From: Lewinellaceae bacterium
GTDB taxonomy: Bacteria > Bacteroidota > Bacteroidia > Chitinophagales > Saprospiraceae
Assembly (NCBI GenBank): GCA_020636315.1
Contig: JACJYA010000010.1
Span: 248,001-312,000 of the forward strand
DNA length: 64,000 nucleotides
Reading direction: 5' to 3'
The stretch's first letter is position 1, and each line of letters starts with the position of its first letter. Positions 16,901-25,748 of this stretch are shown one piece after another. The position numbers were made by a program, and so were the translations under genes. The notes under the pieces are model-generated. The model was not told the DNA's origin. It saw nothing but the letters and a program-made list of their open reading frames with translations, and did not search any database.

Positions 16901-17180
16901 TCTCGGCATGGAGACCCAGATCGGCTCGCTGAAGCCCGGCAAACTCGCCGACCTGATCGTACTGGACAAAAACCCGCTGGAAGACATCCGCAATTCCGAA
17001 TCCGTCCGCTACACCATGGTGAACGGCCGCCTGTTTGATGCCGCCACCATGGACGAGATCGGCAATTACGATAAAAAGCGGAGCAAATTCTATTTCGAGC
17101 TGGACGGCAGCGGCAATGCCTGGCCCATGATCACGGAAAGCCAGGGGCTGATGCCGGCGCAATGTGCCTGCGGGCGGTGA
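13902..17180 (+). CDS. Exported beta-propeller amidohydrolase (TolB-like + amidohydrolase)
   Basis: The protein has 1092 residues with a signal peptide (MKRSLLLVFSALLLTATLFA). Residues ~40-640 are repeated WD40-like/TolB beta-propeller blades (DVSPDGKTIAFDMMGDIYTL, RFSPDGSKILFTSDAGGGDN, PSISPDGRYVYFSED, AFSPDGKELVYVTW). The C-terminal ~430 residues are an amidohydrolase domain with the metal-binding IMPGIVDVHGHLGD strand, further His residues (IEHNIPVAPL, TETHNTPTL, NLGAHGQLQG) and the family's end motif GSLKPGKLADLIVLDKNPLE. It is probably a periplasmic metal-dependent hydrolase of unknown substrate, perhaps peptide-like. ATG 13902 fits the signal peptide. The gene is monocistronic. Confidence 0.9.
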   Translation: MKRSLLLVFSALLLTATLFAQDKKEKEDKWDVNNPPGEYKEVEFTVNEGTWMNLDVSPDGKTIAFDMMGDIYTLPISGGKATPLRQGLAYEVQPRFSPDGSKILFTSDAGGGDNIWVMNADGSNARQVTEESFRLLNNAEWMPDGQYFVARKHFTSERSLGAGEMWMYHVSGGEGLQLTERKNDQQDVNEPSISPDGRYVYFSEDMYPGGYFQYNKDPNSQIYIIRRYDRQKGEVDNLIAGPGGACRPQVSPDGKKLAFVRRIRTQSVLFIHDLNTGQNFPLFDKLSKDQQEAWAIFGVYTGFDWTPDGRYIIIWGQGKIWKVAVETGEAEEIPFEVTAKHRLQETVRFENKAYEENFHVHVIRHAVTSPDEQMLAFSAVGHLWKKELPNGMPVRLTDESDFEFEPAFSPDGKELVYVTWNDEEMGAIWRMNLESGEKRKITTEKAIYRTPAFSPDGQQVVYQKEGGNSHQGYTFCEEPGIYMIPAKGGESSLVTPQGEYPVFSRDGKRIFYQKGGFLFGSLTKSYHSIKTDGSDEKKLCESKYAQRFVPSPDNKWIAWSELYKVYVAPMPMTGKTVGLSANTKALPVAQVARDAGINIHWSKNSKKLYWMLGDELFSDELTERFKFLEGSRDSLPPMDTAGLKVNLELKYDKPQGVLAFTNARIITMEGDEVIENGTIVVEDNRITRVGEAIKVRIPGEAKVIDCTGKTIMPGIVDVHGHLGDFRYGLSPQKSWYYYANLAYGVTTAHDPSSNSEMIFSHSEMIKAGNMVGPRLYSTGTILYGADGDFKAVINNLEDARSAIRRTKAYGAFSVKSYNQPRREQRQQIIEAARELGILVVPEGGSFFYHNMSMVADGHTGIEHNIPVAPLYDDVVQFWSKTETHNTPTLIVNYGGINGEYYWYQHTNVWEKERLLSFTPRAIVDSRARHRTMIPEEEYENGHILTAQSLKKLQDAGVNINLGAHGQLQGLGAHWELWMLQQGGMSNHQALKCATMNGARYLGMETQIGSLKPGKLADLIVLDKNPLEDIRNSESVRYTMVNGRLFDAATMDEIGNYDKKRSKFYFELDGSGNAWPMITESQGLMPAQCACGR

Positions 17181-17252
17181 GGGTTGTATCGGTTTCTGGG
17201 GTTTATGAGGTTCTTGGTTCAGAGAGGGTACTGTTCATGGTATCTGGTTTTT

Positions 17253-17726
17253 TTACCCCCCCGGCGGGTCAAGCAAGAACTTTATCAGGCCGATGAAGAT
17301 CACTGCAAAGAACACCCCGCCCAGCACAATGCCCAGGATGGAGCGCAATTTATTTCCTCTCCTTTTCAGCGCCAGGATGCCGGCAACGACTGCCCCAATG
17401 GCAAAAAAGAAGGACAAAAAAGCCACGGATTGAATAGCCAACAACCCATAAGTAAGGACTCCAAGAACGAGGGCAAAAGTAGCGAGGTTGTCCGGGCTGT
17501 CTTTAATCCGGGCCCGGGCGCTCTTTTTTTGGTGTTTTCTGATCTTTTTCTGAACGTACCTAAGGGCCAGCCTTTGTCCGAAAGTCAGTTTTTTGGCGGA
17601 ATGCCTTTCGAAATGCTCAGTGGCCACATCGCCCGAAGCAGGGCTTTTTACGCGAACGGAAGAATACAAGGGGAAAACCAGCGTCAGAAAGAGTGCAGTA
17701 CAACACGCCTGTAGCAGATGTTTCAT
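17253..17726 (-). CDS. Small membrane protein, DUF4190-like
   Basis: The protein has 157 residues. An N-terminal signal-like helix (MKHLLQACCTALFLTLVFPL) precedes a basic linker (LRYVQKKIRKHQKKSARARI) and a C-terminal pair of membrane helices separated by a short basic turn: LATFALVLGVLTYGLLAIQS, FFFAIGAVVAGILALKRRGN and SILGIVLGGVFFAVIFIGLI. The helix-turn-helix with ALKRRGNKLRSILGIVLGG resembles DUF4190-type membrane domains. It ends in a proline-glycine tail. The family is common in Bacteroidota and has no known activity. ATG 17726. Confidence 0.65.
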   Translation of the reverse strand: MKHLLQACCTALFLTLVFPLYSSVRVKSPASGDVATEHFERHSAKKLTFGQRLALRYVQKKIRKHQKKSARARIKDSPDNLATFALVLGVLTYGLLAIQSVAFLSFFFAIGAVVAGILALKRRGNKLRSILGIVLGGVFFAVIFIGLIKFLLDPPGG

Positions 17727-17741
17727 AATCAGGTATTAGGT

Positions 17742-17770
17742 AAAAGGGGATCGATAAATGTCCCCTTTTT
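17742..17770 (-). terminator. Hairpin terminator after the APP1-type phosphatase gene
   Basis: aaaagggga (17742-17750) pairs with tcccctttt (17761-17769) around a 10-base loop. It lies 22 bases past the stop of the minus-strand phosphatase gene and has A/T-rich flanks on both sides. It separates that gene from the small membrane protein gene. Confidence 0.6.
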
Positions 17771-17791
17771 TCCGGAAAATCACAAATCCGG

Positions 17792-18865
17792 CTAACAACC
17801 CACTTCCCGGCGGACTTTCTCGTATTCCTCAAGCGTGATGAACCCCTTCTCACAGGCATGGAGAGCCGCCCCGGCAGTATCTTTTACCAGTAGCATATCC
17901 AATCCCTCTTTCTTTAAATCTCCGGCTAATTGCTGGAGGTGGACCTCTGTACGGCCGGGCCCGCTCACATCGCGAATATAGATGGACAGTATTCTACCTG
18001 GAAATTCGCGGGCTATCTCCGCATAAAGTGCAGCATCTTTCTGCCCGCTATCGCCGATAAGAATGAAATTGAGGGCCGGATAGGTGTTCAGCAGGTGGCG
18101 GATCTTTTCCAGTTTATGGGTATGGCTACCTCCGCCGGACCAGAGGACTTCCCAGAGGTTCGCCTTGTATTTCTGCAATAAAAAGGGGCCTTTCGGAATA
18201 TTGCGCACTTCACAAAAATCCACCAGGAAATCGTACAGGTTCCACTCACTGCTGCTGACGTAGAAGATGGGGTTACAGCAGTCTTTATCAATACCCGATT
18301 GCAAGGCATGGTAAAAAGACGCCACACCGGTAAAAGGCAGGCGGGTTTTGGCATTTTTGGTAAGGATGAGCCGCAATTTGCGCAGCGTTTTGCTGGCATG
18401 AGAAATGAGGATGGTGTCATCTACATCAGAGATGATACCGAATTCGCTGTCTTTTTCCTGGATATAAACCGAGCTATTGGATACGGGAACCTCCTCTCCC
18501 GAGGGAAGCCCATCCAGCAATTCGTATCTGGCCGGAAGCCAGCCATTCTGACTCAAGGGTTCTTCCCACTCCACTTCTTCCTCGAAATATCCGGTTTCAT
18601 CTGACTGAGTATCAAACACCTCACCGGCAAATGTGATTTTCACCCGCTGGCCGGGAATGCCTTTGCTCATATACCGGCTCAGCATGGCCAGCAGGTTCTT
18701 TCGCTTCCGGTCCCCCTTCTCTGCTTCGTACAACAGGCGGTCGTCCAGCACATGGCCCTTGAAGAAGACGCGCCGGGCATTGCCGTAGCCGCGGTAGGCC
18801 ATCACAACCGGACGGCCTTCCAGTCTAAAACTTTTTCTGAGGCGGTTGAACAGGGTATGCAGCAA
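17792..18865 (-). CDS. APP1-type phosphatidate phosphatase (DUF2183 family)
   Basis: The protein has 357 residues. After an N-terminal beta-rich region (VMAYRGYGNARRVFFKGHVL, RVKITFAGEVFDTQSDETG) the core has FGIISDVDDTILIS, the DxDxT motif of HAD-type phosphatases, then FYVSSSEWNLYDFL and LNFILIGDSGQKDAALYAEI, the other HAD motifs of the APP1 family. In yeast APP1 dephosphorylates phosphatidate; the bacterial role is probably lipid-related but unproven. No ATG precedes the conserved region; the frame opens at TTG 18865 just after an in-frame stop, so the start is TTG or another non-ATG codon. Confidence 0.85.
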   Translation of the reverse strand: MLHTLFNRLRKSFRLEGRPVVMAYRGYGNARRVFFKGHVLDDRLLYEAEKGDRKRKNLLAMLSRYMSKGIPGQRVKITFAGEVFDTQSDETGYFEEEVEWEEPLSQNGWLPARYELLDGLPSGEEVPVSNSSVYIQEKDSEFGIISDVDDTILISHASKTLRKLRLILTKNAKTRLPFTGVASFYHALQSGIDKDCCNPIFYVSSSEWNLYDFLVDFCEVRNIPKGPFLLQKYKANLWEVLWSGGGSHTHKLEKIRHLLNTYPALNFILIGDSGQKDAALYAEIAREFPGRILSIYIRDVSGPGRTEVHLQQLAGDLKKEGLDMLLVKDTAGAALHACEKGFITLEEYEKVRREVGC

Positions 18866-18907
18866 AACTGATTTTTTTTAGTTCCTATTCTGAAGGCCCA
18901 GTAGCGG

Positions 18908-18978
18908 TTTGCCACTAAGGCACAAAGACTCTAAGGTTTCACAAAACCCTTGTGTGATCCTTGTTTCTTTGTGGCAAA
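18908..18978. repeat. Short inverted repeat between divergent lipid genes
   Basis: tttgccac (18908-18915) is repeated inverted as gtggcaaa (18971-18978), with ggcacaaag and tttctttgtg in matching positions. It lies between the divergent APP1 phosphatase and lipid kinase genes. The motif resembles 'tttgccactaaggcacaaag' stretches often seen between genes of this phylum; function unknown. Confidence 0.4.
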
Positions 18979-19051
18979 AGACTTTGGCTCTAATCAAATA
19001 GTGACAATTTTTGCGTATTATTCAATCCTTCAAACGCACCAACTCCAAACC

Positions 19052-19951
19052 ATGCGGAAGCTCCTCTTTGTGATCAACCCCATCGCCGGCGATACGGACA
19101 AAGGCCTGGCTCTGGCCGAGATCGAACAATTTTGTTCAGAAAGGGGCTGGAACTCTCAGGTTCTGAAAACCACCGGACAGGACGATGCCGCCCGCATCGA
19201 ACAGGCTATGAGCGATTTTTCACCGGACACAGTAGTCGCCGGTGGAGGTGACGGCACCGTCAACCTCGTAGCCCGGTTATTGCTGGGCAAAGATTGCCGA
19301 CTGGGTGTCCTGCCGCTGGGCTCCGCCAACGGTTTAGCTACGGAGCTGGGCATTTCTAAAAACGTGCCGGAAGCCCTTGATGTTCTCCATTCCGGCAAAG
19401 TGGTGGAAATGGACGCTCTCCTGGTGAACGGCGAGCATTATTGCTTTCATCTCGCCGATATCGGCTACAACGCCAAGCTGATACAAAGCTTCGAAGAGGA
19501 GGGCCAGCGCGGGCAGCTCGGGTATGCCCGCCAGTTTCTGCGCACTATGCGCGAACGGCCGGTCAACCGCTACCACATCGAGGCCGGCGGGCGCCGGTTC
19601 AAACAAGTAGCGGTTATGATCACTTTTGCCAATGCCCGCCGCTACGGCACCGGGGCGGTGATCAACCCCAAAGGGCAGATGGACGACGGCCGGTTCGAGG
19701 TGTGCATCTTCCACCCCTGGCCCCGCTGGTACCTCCTCTGGCTAGGTTTCCTGTTCTTCATCGGGCGGCTGGAGGAATCGCGTTATGTGAAGATACTGTC
19801 AGTGCGGGAGGTGCAGGTAAGCAGCAGCGGCCCTCTCCCACTGCAGGTGGACGGGGAATTGCTGGGCGAACGGCGGGAGGTGCAGGTGGAAATGGCGGAG
19901 GAGAAGGTGGGGGTTTGGGCGCCTGTGGAATCCGGCAAGAGAAGGATCTAG
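19052..19951 (+). CDS. Diacylglycerol/lipid kinase (YegS/DagK family)
   Basis: The start is ATG 19052 (MRKLLFVINPIAGDTDKGLA); the open frame extends 34 codons upstream but without family similarity. The INPIAG strand, the VVAGGGDGTVNLVARLLLGK nucleotide-binding loop with GGDGT, and LGVLPLGSANGLATELGI are the signature blocks of the DAGK catalytic domain. The C-terminal beta-sandwich ends in PLPLQVDGELLGERREV. It transfers phosphate from ATP to diacylglycerol or a related lipid at the inner membrane. The length (~299) is normal. It stands divergent to the APP1-type phosphatase, which would catalyse the opposite step on phosphatidate; a functional pair is an attractive inference. Confidence 0.92.
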   Translation: MRKLLFVINPIAGDTDKGLALAEIEQFCSERGWNSQVLKTTGQDDAARIEQAMSDFSPDTVVAGGGDGTVNLVARLLLGKDCRLGVLPLGSANGLATELGISKNVPEALDVLHSGKVVEMDALLVNGEHYCFHLADIGYNAKLIQSFEEEGQRGQLGYARQFLRTMRERPVNRYHIEAGGRRFKQVAVMITFANARRYGTGAVINPKGQMDDGRFEVCIFHPWPRWYLLWLGFLFFIGRLEESRYVKILSVREVQVSSSGPLPLQVDGELLGERREVQVEMAEEKVGVWAPVESGKRRI

Positions 19952-20042
19952 AGATTGTTCAAAATCCAATGACAAGGTGAGAGCCAACAGATTTTGCCCC
20001 GCTCAAATCGAGCCACGGGGCAAAATCTGCCGATCGGATCGC

Positions 20043-23000
20043 TTAATTCTTAAGCAGCCGGAATGTCCATGTTTTCTTCTGGCTTCGGGCCAACAGCAGG
20101 TAAACCCCGGAAGGCAGATGGCGGATGTTTATCGCCTGTGTGCCGGCAGCATAAAGCCCGCTGTAAACAACCTGGCCCATCGCGTTGTACAATACGGCCC
20201 TCGTTTCCTCAGGCAGGCGCAGGCTGAACTCGCCATTATTTGGATTGGGAAAAAGAGCTGCCTGTTGCTCATAGGAATCAGCCGGCCATTCGCTTTCCGC
20301 CTGGCCCCCGCCTTGCTCCCCCGCAATGTTGACGCCTTCAGATACAATCCCACAAGCCTGAGCCTCCAGTTCATACTCCCCGTTAAACAAACCCTCCAGG
20401 CGAAAAGTATAAGGCTCGGAGGCTGGCGGAATTGCCCAGGAAAAATAGTACTCAGCCTGCCCTCCGCCGTAATTCAGGTTCTGAACTTCCTCGTAGGAAA
20501 GGCTGTCCTCGTGGAAAATCCTGAGCCGCGCCTGGCTGTAGGGAAAAGCACAGCAGCCGGTTACCGACCCGCTAATGACTACAGGTGAGCTCTGTAGGGA
20601 TAAGTCCTGTGGCATGGCCTCCACCTGGCTTCGGTATCCCTGGCGGGAGCGCTGATAGAAAAAGATATCCTGATAATAAAAAAAGGCGTGAGTCCCGGCA
20701 ATAAGGTAATCGCGGCCATCAGAAGTAAGGGGAATGAGGCTGCGCAACAGATAACTGAACAAAAACCCGTCGAAATAGGACGAATCCTGGACCTCTCCCT
20801 GATAATCCAGCTTATAGACCCTGGCGCTAGCCCCATAGTTGGGCAATCGGGGAGTATGGTATTCTGCTCCCAGCAATAACCCTCCATCCACCGCATGAAG
20901 GGCCCTTCCGTAATCGGGCCCGGTTCCCCCGTAGTGGCGATCCCAGAGGAGTTGTCCATTTTCAAGGCCGATCCCGGCAAGGTAAATATCTTCCTTTTGC
21001 CCGGAATCCAGATAATGGCTGCCGGTAGCATAAAGGTTGCCGTTATCGGCCTGGCAAAGCGCCCGAAATTGGGTCTTTGGAACGGTGGAATTAAAGGCCC
21101 AAAGCAGGTTGCCCCCTGGGTCAAGGCGATGCACGAAAGCATAATCACTGCCAAAAAGCGGCGCCCGGCTCCACCCTCCAAGGGCAAAACCGCCGTCGGC
21201 CAAATGGATCAAGGCAGGCGCGTATTCATAATTGGCCCCGTTAAACGAGTGATAATGCTGGAAACTGAAATCGTGGCCAACCCGCAGAAAAAGCAAGTCG
21301 GTGAACCCCCAGGTGGTGTTTGTAACCTGAGTACCCGATATGGCGGCGCCGCCGTCTGAGGTTGCTGTAACGGCTGCTGCTTCTGCTTTCCGGCCGTTGA
21401 GGCCGATCAGGGTATCCGCCAGCAGGTTGCCGCCCAGGCCGGTATAAATGACAAGTAATTTGCGGGTGGTATCCACAGGATCACAACCTTCACAGTATCC
21501 GGCGGCCAGCAATCCGCCTGCCCCCAGGCGGGCCAGGCCGTTCAGGCGGGAAACAGTACCATAAGAATACGTTTTCCGCCAACGGACTTCCCCACAACTA
21601 TTGACCATCATCAAAAGGGCGCTATCCTGCCATTGGCCGGCCAGCCAGAAGGCGCCGTCCTCGGCCGGGATGATCGCCGTAGCATATTCATAGCGCCCGC
21701 TATCCGTTTCTCCAACAATACGCGCCCATCCCCGGGGTGCTCCGGGTTCTTCTGCCGAGGTTGTTTCGGGGGCTTCAAAGGAAAATTCAAAAGCACAATT
21801 GTTGTCGTCCATAACGGTTACGGTATAGGTGCCGGCGGAGAGGTTCACGATGGACAGCGTTGTGTCGCCGGTACTCCACTCATATTCAAAAGGGGGCGCG
21901 CCTCCCATAAATTGCGGGCTGATGCAGCCATTGCTCATACCGTTATCACCTACAATTATAGTATCTCCCGGCGTTGGGGCCGGATTTACCGACAAATTGA
22001 CCAAGATGGTGCTGTCACAACCCGCTGCCGTCTGGAGCGTTACTTCATAAGCGCCTGCCTGGCTTACTTCCGAACCGTCGGGCAGGGTGTAGAATTCTCC
22101 CTCGCAGATGGTATCGGTTTTGGTTTCATAGAGATCGACAAAAAAACAGGGCGGCACCCGAATAAATTTAGGGCGGTAGGTGTCTGCATTTTTAAACACC
22201 AGCGGGTGCAGGCAAATGCTACAGGGAGGGCAACAGCTAAGCCCGCAATAGGAAACCGAACAGGACGCGTTTCTGTCCGGGATAACATTAAAGGAGAGCA
22301 GCATCCCCTGTTCATTGACGAACTGGGGATGCGCCATAGCGTTGTAGGTCAGCAGGCTGCAGCCATTGTAATCTCTGAAAGGCTGGGTATTGTATATAGC
22401 TGTTTTGCCGGTATAAGGCCCGGTGATCTGGCTTGCACTCCATTTGTTGATCTTTGGCCCCAGGAAGTTGTCCTGGCTGATGAGATGATATCTGCCGCCC
22501 AGCTTTATCACGCTATAAGTGGCGGAAACGGATTCACCTGACAGGAACAAGCTGTTTGCCTCGCTCGCGTCAGGCGACCATCCTGAGCCGTTGTAAAACT
22601 CCCAGGTTCCGAAATCATCCAGTGCCTGGCTGGATGGTATTCGCGCCAGGCAGGGTGTCCTTATTAGGCCGCCAAACAAATGCCGGGTGCCAAAGATGTA
22701 GATGAAGCCGTCTTCCTGATAGACAAATTGCCCGAAAATGATTCCATCCATATCGGGCAGAATGGCCGTCTTCTGAATGCTCAGCGAATCGACATCCAGC
22801 TTAACCAGGCGCACTCCGGCGCTTGCCAAACCAGGTTTTTTGTACTCCTTGAAAAATTGGTAAACCGTATCATTTATCCGGATGCCGTGGCCCGGCCACA
22901 AAATAGTGGAATCGGCGCCCGGAATATAGGCCGAAGTATCGGTATCGTTGAAGAAGGTGCTTAGGGCCCCTCCATCCTGGAGCAGTAAGGTGTTGTTCAC

Positions 23001-23273
23001 CAGCTTTGAGGCCGGGAAGCAGGGCCGGGAAGTATCGGGAAGCACTTCTCCGATGAAAGAATCTCCCATGCCCCATAGAGTTTTGCCATTTTGGAGCGGA
23101 ATGGAGATGGTTCCGTCACTACCGGTCCATCCACAGCAATCCTGTCGAAAAATTGCTATAAAATCCGTATCGATCGTAACCGATTGGCAAAAGATGCCCG
23201 CCGGCAAGAAAAGGATCGAGGAGTAAAACGCGGCCCTTATAAGAATGAGAAGGGTAAAAAGTAAATTTTTCAT
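20043..23273 (-). CDS. Secreted protein with SprB repeat and type A T9SS sorting domain
   Basis: The protein has 1076 residues with a signal peptide (MKNLLFTLLILIRAAFYSSI...). The first ~360 residues look like a DUF4185/DUF5005-type propeller (GKTLWGMGDSFIGEV, IFGQFVYQEDGFIYIFG, RYHLISQDNFLGPKINKW). Then come a Cys-rich stretch, a module with CDSTILVNLSV, an SprB-type repeat (GGAPPFEYEWSTGDTTLSIV followed by LSAGTYTVTV), a second propeller-like region (residues ~520-900) and the C-terminal type A sorting domain (ALFPNPNNGEFSLRL, then VYSGLYAAGTQAINIRHLPS). It is exported by type IX secretion to the surface. Enzymatic activity is not evident. ATG 23273. Confidence 0.82.
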   Translation of the reverse strand: MKNLLFTLLILIRAAFYSSILFLPAGIFCQSVTIDTDFIAIFRQDCCGWTGSDGTISIPLQNGKTLWGMGDSFIGEVLPDTSRPCFPASKLVNNTLLLQDGGALSTFFNDTDTSAYIPGADSTILWPGHGIRINDTVYQFFKEYKKPGLASAGVRLVKLDVDSLSIQKTAILPDMDGIIFGQFVYQEDGFIYIFGTRHLFGGLIRTPCLARIPSSQALDDFGTWEFYNGSGWSPDASEANSLFLSGESVSATYSVIKLGGRYHLISQDNFLGPKINKWSASQITGPYTGKTAIYNTQPFRDYNGCSLLTYNAMAHPQFVNEQGMLLSFNVIPDRNASCSVSYCGLSCCPPCSICLHPLVFKNADTYRPKFIRVPPCFFVDLYETKTDTICEGEFYTLPDGSEVSQAGAYEVTLQTAAGCDSTILVNLSVNPAPTPGDTIIVGDNGMSNGCISPQFMGGAPPFEYEWSTGDTTLSIVNLSAGTYTVTVMDDNNCAFEFSFEAPETTSAEEPGAPRGWARIVGETDSGRYEYATAIIPAEDGAFWLAGQWQDSALLMMVNSCGEVRWRKTYSYGTVSRLNGLARLGAGGLLAAGYCEGCDPVDTTRKLLVIYTGLGGNLLADTLIGLNGRKAEAAAVTATSDGGAAISGTQVTNTTWGFTDLLFLRVGHDFSFQHYHSFNGANYEYAPALIHLADGGFALGGWSRAPLFGSDYAFVHRLDPGGNLLWAFNSTVPKTQFRALCQADNGNLYATGSHYLDSGQKEDIYLAGIGLENGQLLWDRHYGGTGPDYGRALHAVDGGLLLGAEYHTPRLPNYGASARVYKLDYQGEVQDSSYFDGFLFSYLLRSLIPLTSDGRDYLIAGTHAFFYYQDIFFYQRSRQGYRSQVEAMPQDLSLQSSPVVISGSVTGCCAFPYSQARLRIFHEDSLSYEEVQNLNYGGGQAEYYFSWAIPPASEPYTFRLEGLFNGEYELEAQACGIVSEGVNIAGEQGGGQAESEWPADSYEQQAALFPNPNNGEFSLRLPEETRAVLYNAMGQVVYSGLYAAGTQAINIRHLPSGVYLLLARSQKKTWTFRLLKN

Positions 23274-23549
23274 GGCAATCCGGTTTTAGAGTTTGTTTCA
23301 GCCCGGGCAGGTTTTGTCCTCCGGGTGTTCGTACAAACCTACCGGGTTTTACTCCTCCCCGACAAGCCGTAAATCCGGTATTTTCAGAATTCACTATTTC
23401 CGGTTAGAATCGAAAAAGCCGAGATAACGGCATACCGGAAATCCGGTAGAAGACTCCCCGGAAACCGCCAAAGGGCTTCCCCGGAATCCATGATTTTGAG
23501 CAAACAGGCGCAAGGTAAAGCAGCCTAAAGGCAATGCTTTATCGTTGAA

Positions 23550-25499
23550 ATGGTAATGAAAAGCATAAAACACAAGAAGCGGATATGGGCCTTTCTGGCC
23601 CTTACGGCAGGCAGCCTGGCCGGGTGGCAGGCAGCATTGGCAAACCCGATAGTAGTAGATAGCGGTAATTTCTACCTCATGCTGGGCAGTGAAGTACAAT
23701 TCCTGGAAACGGCAGCTGATACCTTTACCCTGAAACAAGTACTGGAAATGCCTGATTCGGCCTTCGAACGGCGGCCCAAACCGGGGTTTTTCTTTGGTTT
23801 GCAGGACAAAGGTTTCTGGCTGCGCTTCCGCCTAAGGACAAAAAATGGCGCCAGCCTGATCTTTGAGATGGCCAACCCATATATCGAGGAATTCCAGTTT
23901 TTTGTATGCACGGAAGCCGGCCTTCAACAGGCGGATACGCTCGGGGCGGACTTTGTCTTTCAGGGCCGCCCCCACCCTCACCGGAACTGGCAGATCCCCA
24001 TAATCCTGCCTCCAACAGACAGCGCCCTCTGCCTTTTACACATTCCTCCGGCCAGAAGCCCATTGCAATTCGACCTTTACCTCTGGAACTTCAACAAACG
24101 GCTGAACCAGCAGTACCGGGAAAGCGCCATACTCACTGCCTTTTTTCTTACCATGCTGGTTTATCTGGCCCTCATTATATTGGTTAACCTGGTTGCGCAG
24201 TTTCGTTCCCTCTGGTATTATTGCGCCTATGTTGCCCTGGGCGCCCTGCTTCTGTTTTCAAGCCTGGGGTTAAGCTATTATTACCTCTGGCCCGAGTCTC
24301 CCTTTTTTCATAAGGCATCCGAATTGCTGATCTCCAATTTGTACCTGCTCGCCGGGCTACAGTTTGTAAGAACCTATTTCGGGACTGCCCGTTACTTTCC
24401 GGCCCTCAACCGAATGATGATCACAACCATGGGTATCTCTGCCGCCTTTATTCCTTTTGCGGCCGGCCTTCCTTATGCCCCTTTGCGTTTTGCCCATTTA
24501 CTGCACCTCCTGCATTATCTCGTGTTTATGGCCGGTTTTATTTTAGCGCTCGGGGTATTCATCATGTCAATTGTGAAACGGCAGCGCATACAGGCCGGAT
24601 GGTTCCTGTTCGGCTTCAGCCTGCATGGCCTGGGGATTGCCCTGACAATCCTTCAATACATCGGATGGTTTCCTTTCGTCTCCTCCTCCCGCTGGTTCTA
24701 CAATATGGGGTTCCCTTTGACGTTCTTCCCCCAAATGGCCATGATGGCGGGTATGCTGATCGAAGTGCCTGTGCTGTTCTACGTCGCCTTTCACCGCTTC
24801 CGCAGCCTCTATGAAAATGCACAACGGCAGGCAGCCTCCCGGGAGAACAACCTCAACAACCTCGTAATGAGTATTGAGAACGAGCGCCAACGGTTGGGGC
24901 AGGACCTGCACGACTCTCTGGGCGTACAGCTGGCAGCCATCCGGATGAAACTTTCCATAGTTCAGGACAAGGCTCCTCAGGAGCAGCGGCAGGAACTGGG
25001 GCAAGTGATCGAGAGCCTTGACCAGGCACACCGGGAAATGCGGGCCATAAGCCATGGCCTCATGCTTCCTTCTCTGGAACGACAAGGGTTGGCCTCCGCA
25101 GTCGAACACCTGCTCCAACGGATACAATCGGCCCGGCCCGGCCTGAAAACCCGTTTCTTTAATAATGCCCCGTTGGACCATCTGACGCCGAGGGCCCGCA
25201 TCCACCTGTACCGCATATTGTCGGAATTGATCACCAACTCGGTCAAACACGGCGCCGCACAGGAGCTCACCGTTCAACTCACCCACTACGACGGGCACAT
25301 ACAGGTTACGGTAGAAGATGACGGCGCCGGCTTTGACCCGGGCCTGTCCAAAGGAAAAGGGATCGGGCTGAGCAATGTCGAATACCGGGCCAAGGCGCTG
25401 GGAGGCCGGTTTAACCTGGATGCCAGGCCGGGGCGCGGCACTTTCGCGAGTGTCGAAGTTCCGTTGGCGCGGGCCGCCGGGGTTTGGAGCGGTTCATAG
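23550..25499 (+). CDS. 7TMR-DISM sensor histidine kinase (HisKA_3 type)
   Basis: The protein has 649 residues. After a signal-like helix comes a periplasmic 7TMR-DISM extracellular domain (GFFFGLQDKGFWLRFRLRTK, FEMANPYIEEFQFFV). Seven membrane helices span ~195-410 (AILTAFFLTMLVYLALIILV and following). The HisKA_3 helix has the phospho-acceptor His in ERQRLGQDLHDSLGVQLAAI. The HATPase domain has SELITNSVKHGA, VEDDGAGFDPG and GKGIGLSNV. It senses a periplasmic, possibly carbohydrate-derived signal and phosphorylates a NarL-type regulator, very likely the one encoded convergently at 25749-26402. The start may be ATG 23550 or 23556. Confidence 0.92.
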   Translation: MVMKSIKHKKRIWAFLALTAGSLAGWQAALANPIVVDSGNFYLMLGSEVQFLETAADTFTLKQVLEMPDSAFERRPKPGFFFGLQDKGFWLRFRLRTKNGASLIFEMANPYIEEFQFFVCTEAGLQQADTLGADFVFQGRPHPHRNWQIPIILPPTDSALCLLHIPPARSPLQFDLYLWNFNKRLNQQYRESAILTAFFLTMLVYLALIILVNLVAQFRSLWYYCAYVALGALLLFSSLGLSYYYLWPESPFFHKASELLISNLYLLAGLQFVRTYFGTARYFPALNRMMITTMGISAAFIPFAAGLPYAPLRFAHLLHLLHYLVFMAGFILALGVFIMSIVKRQRIQAGWFLFGFSLHGLGIALTILQYIGWFPFVSSSRWFYNMGFPLTFFPQMAMMAGMLIEVPVLFYVAFHRFRSLYENAQRQAASRENNLNNLVMSIENERQRLGQDLHDSLGVQLAAIRMKLSIVQDKAPQEQRQELGQVIESLDQAHREMRAISHGLMLPSLERQGLASAVEHLLQRIQSARPGLKTRFFNNAPLDHLTPRARIHLYRILSELITNSVKHGAAQELTVQLTHYDGHIQVTVEDDGAGFDPGLSKGKGIGLSNVEYRAKALGGRFNLDARPGRGTFASVEVPLARAAGVWSGS

Positions 25500-25741
25500 T
25501 TTCTGGGTTCTGGGGTTCTGGGTTTCTGTTTGTGGTTTCTTGTTCCTGGGTTTGCTACCCGGTTTAAGGTTGGACATTATTGATAGACAAGCAGTTGTAG
25601 AATGCTGGCCGACATTCCGACTTCCCATTTCCGACTTCCGACTTTTGTCCAGCGTTAGAATGCTAGCCCCTGGGTTCATTTTTACTCTGGTAACCAGCGG
25701 GTTAGCAGGACTCGAACACACTTAATTGAACCATTACGGGG
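25500..25741. repeat. Intergenic repeat block, copy 3
   Basis: Between the convergent kinase and regulator genes lie three repeat types. One is the tttctggg type (25500-25555). The second is a run of attccgacttcccatttccg / acttccgacttttg (25613-25648). The third is a ~45-base block, ggtaaccagcgggttagcag to cacacttaattgaaccat (25690-25733), whose relative is at 32017-32060. The acttcc run also occurs inside a coding region at 27012-27046. No gene is seen. Confidence 0.5.
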
Positions 25742-25748
25742 CATAGCA

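Noticed and set aside
25690..25741. A tRNA T-loop-like TTCGAGTCC on the minus strand
   Set aside because: No cloverleaf can be drawn around it, and a related block at 32017-32060 lacks the T-loop, so it belongs to an intergenic repeat.
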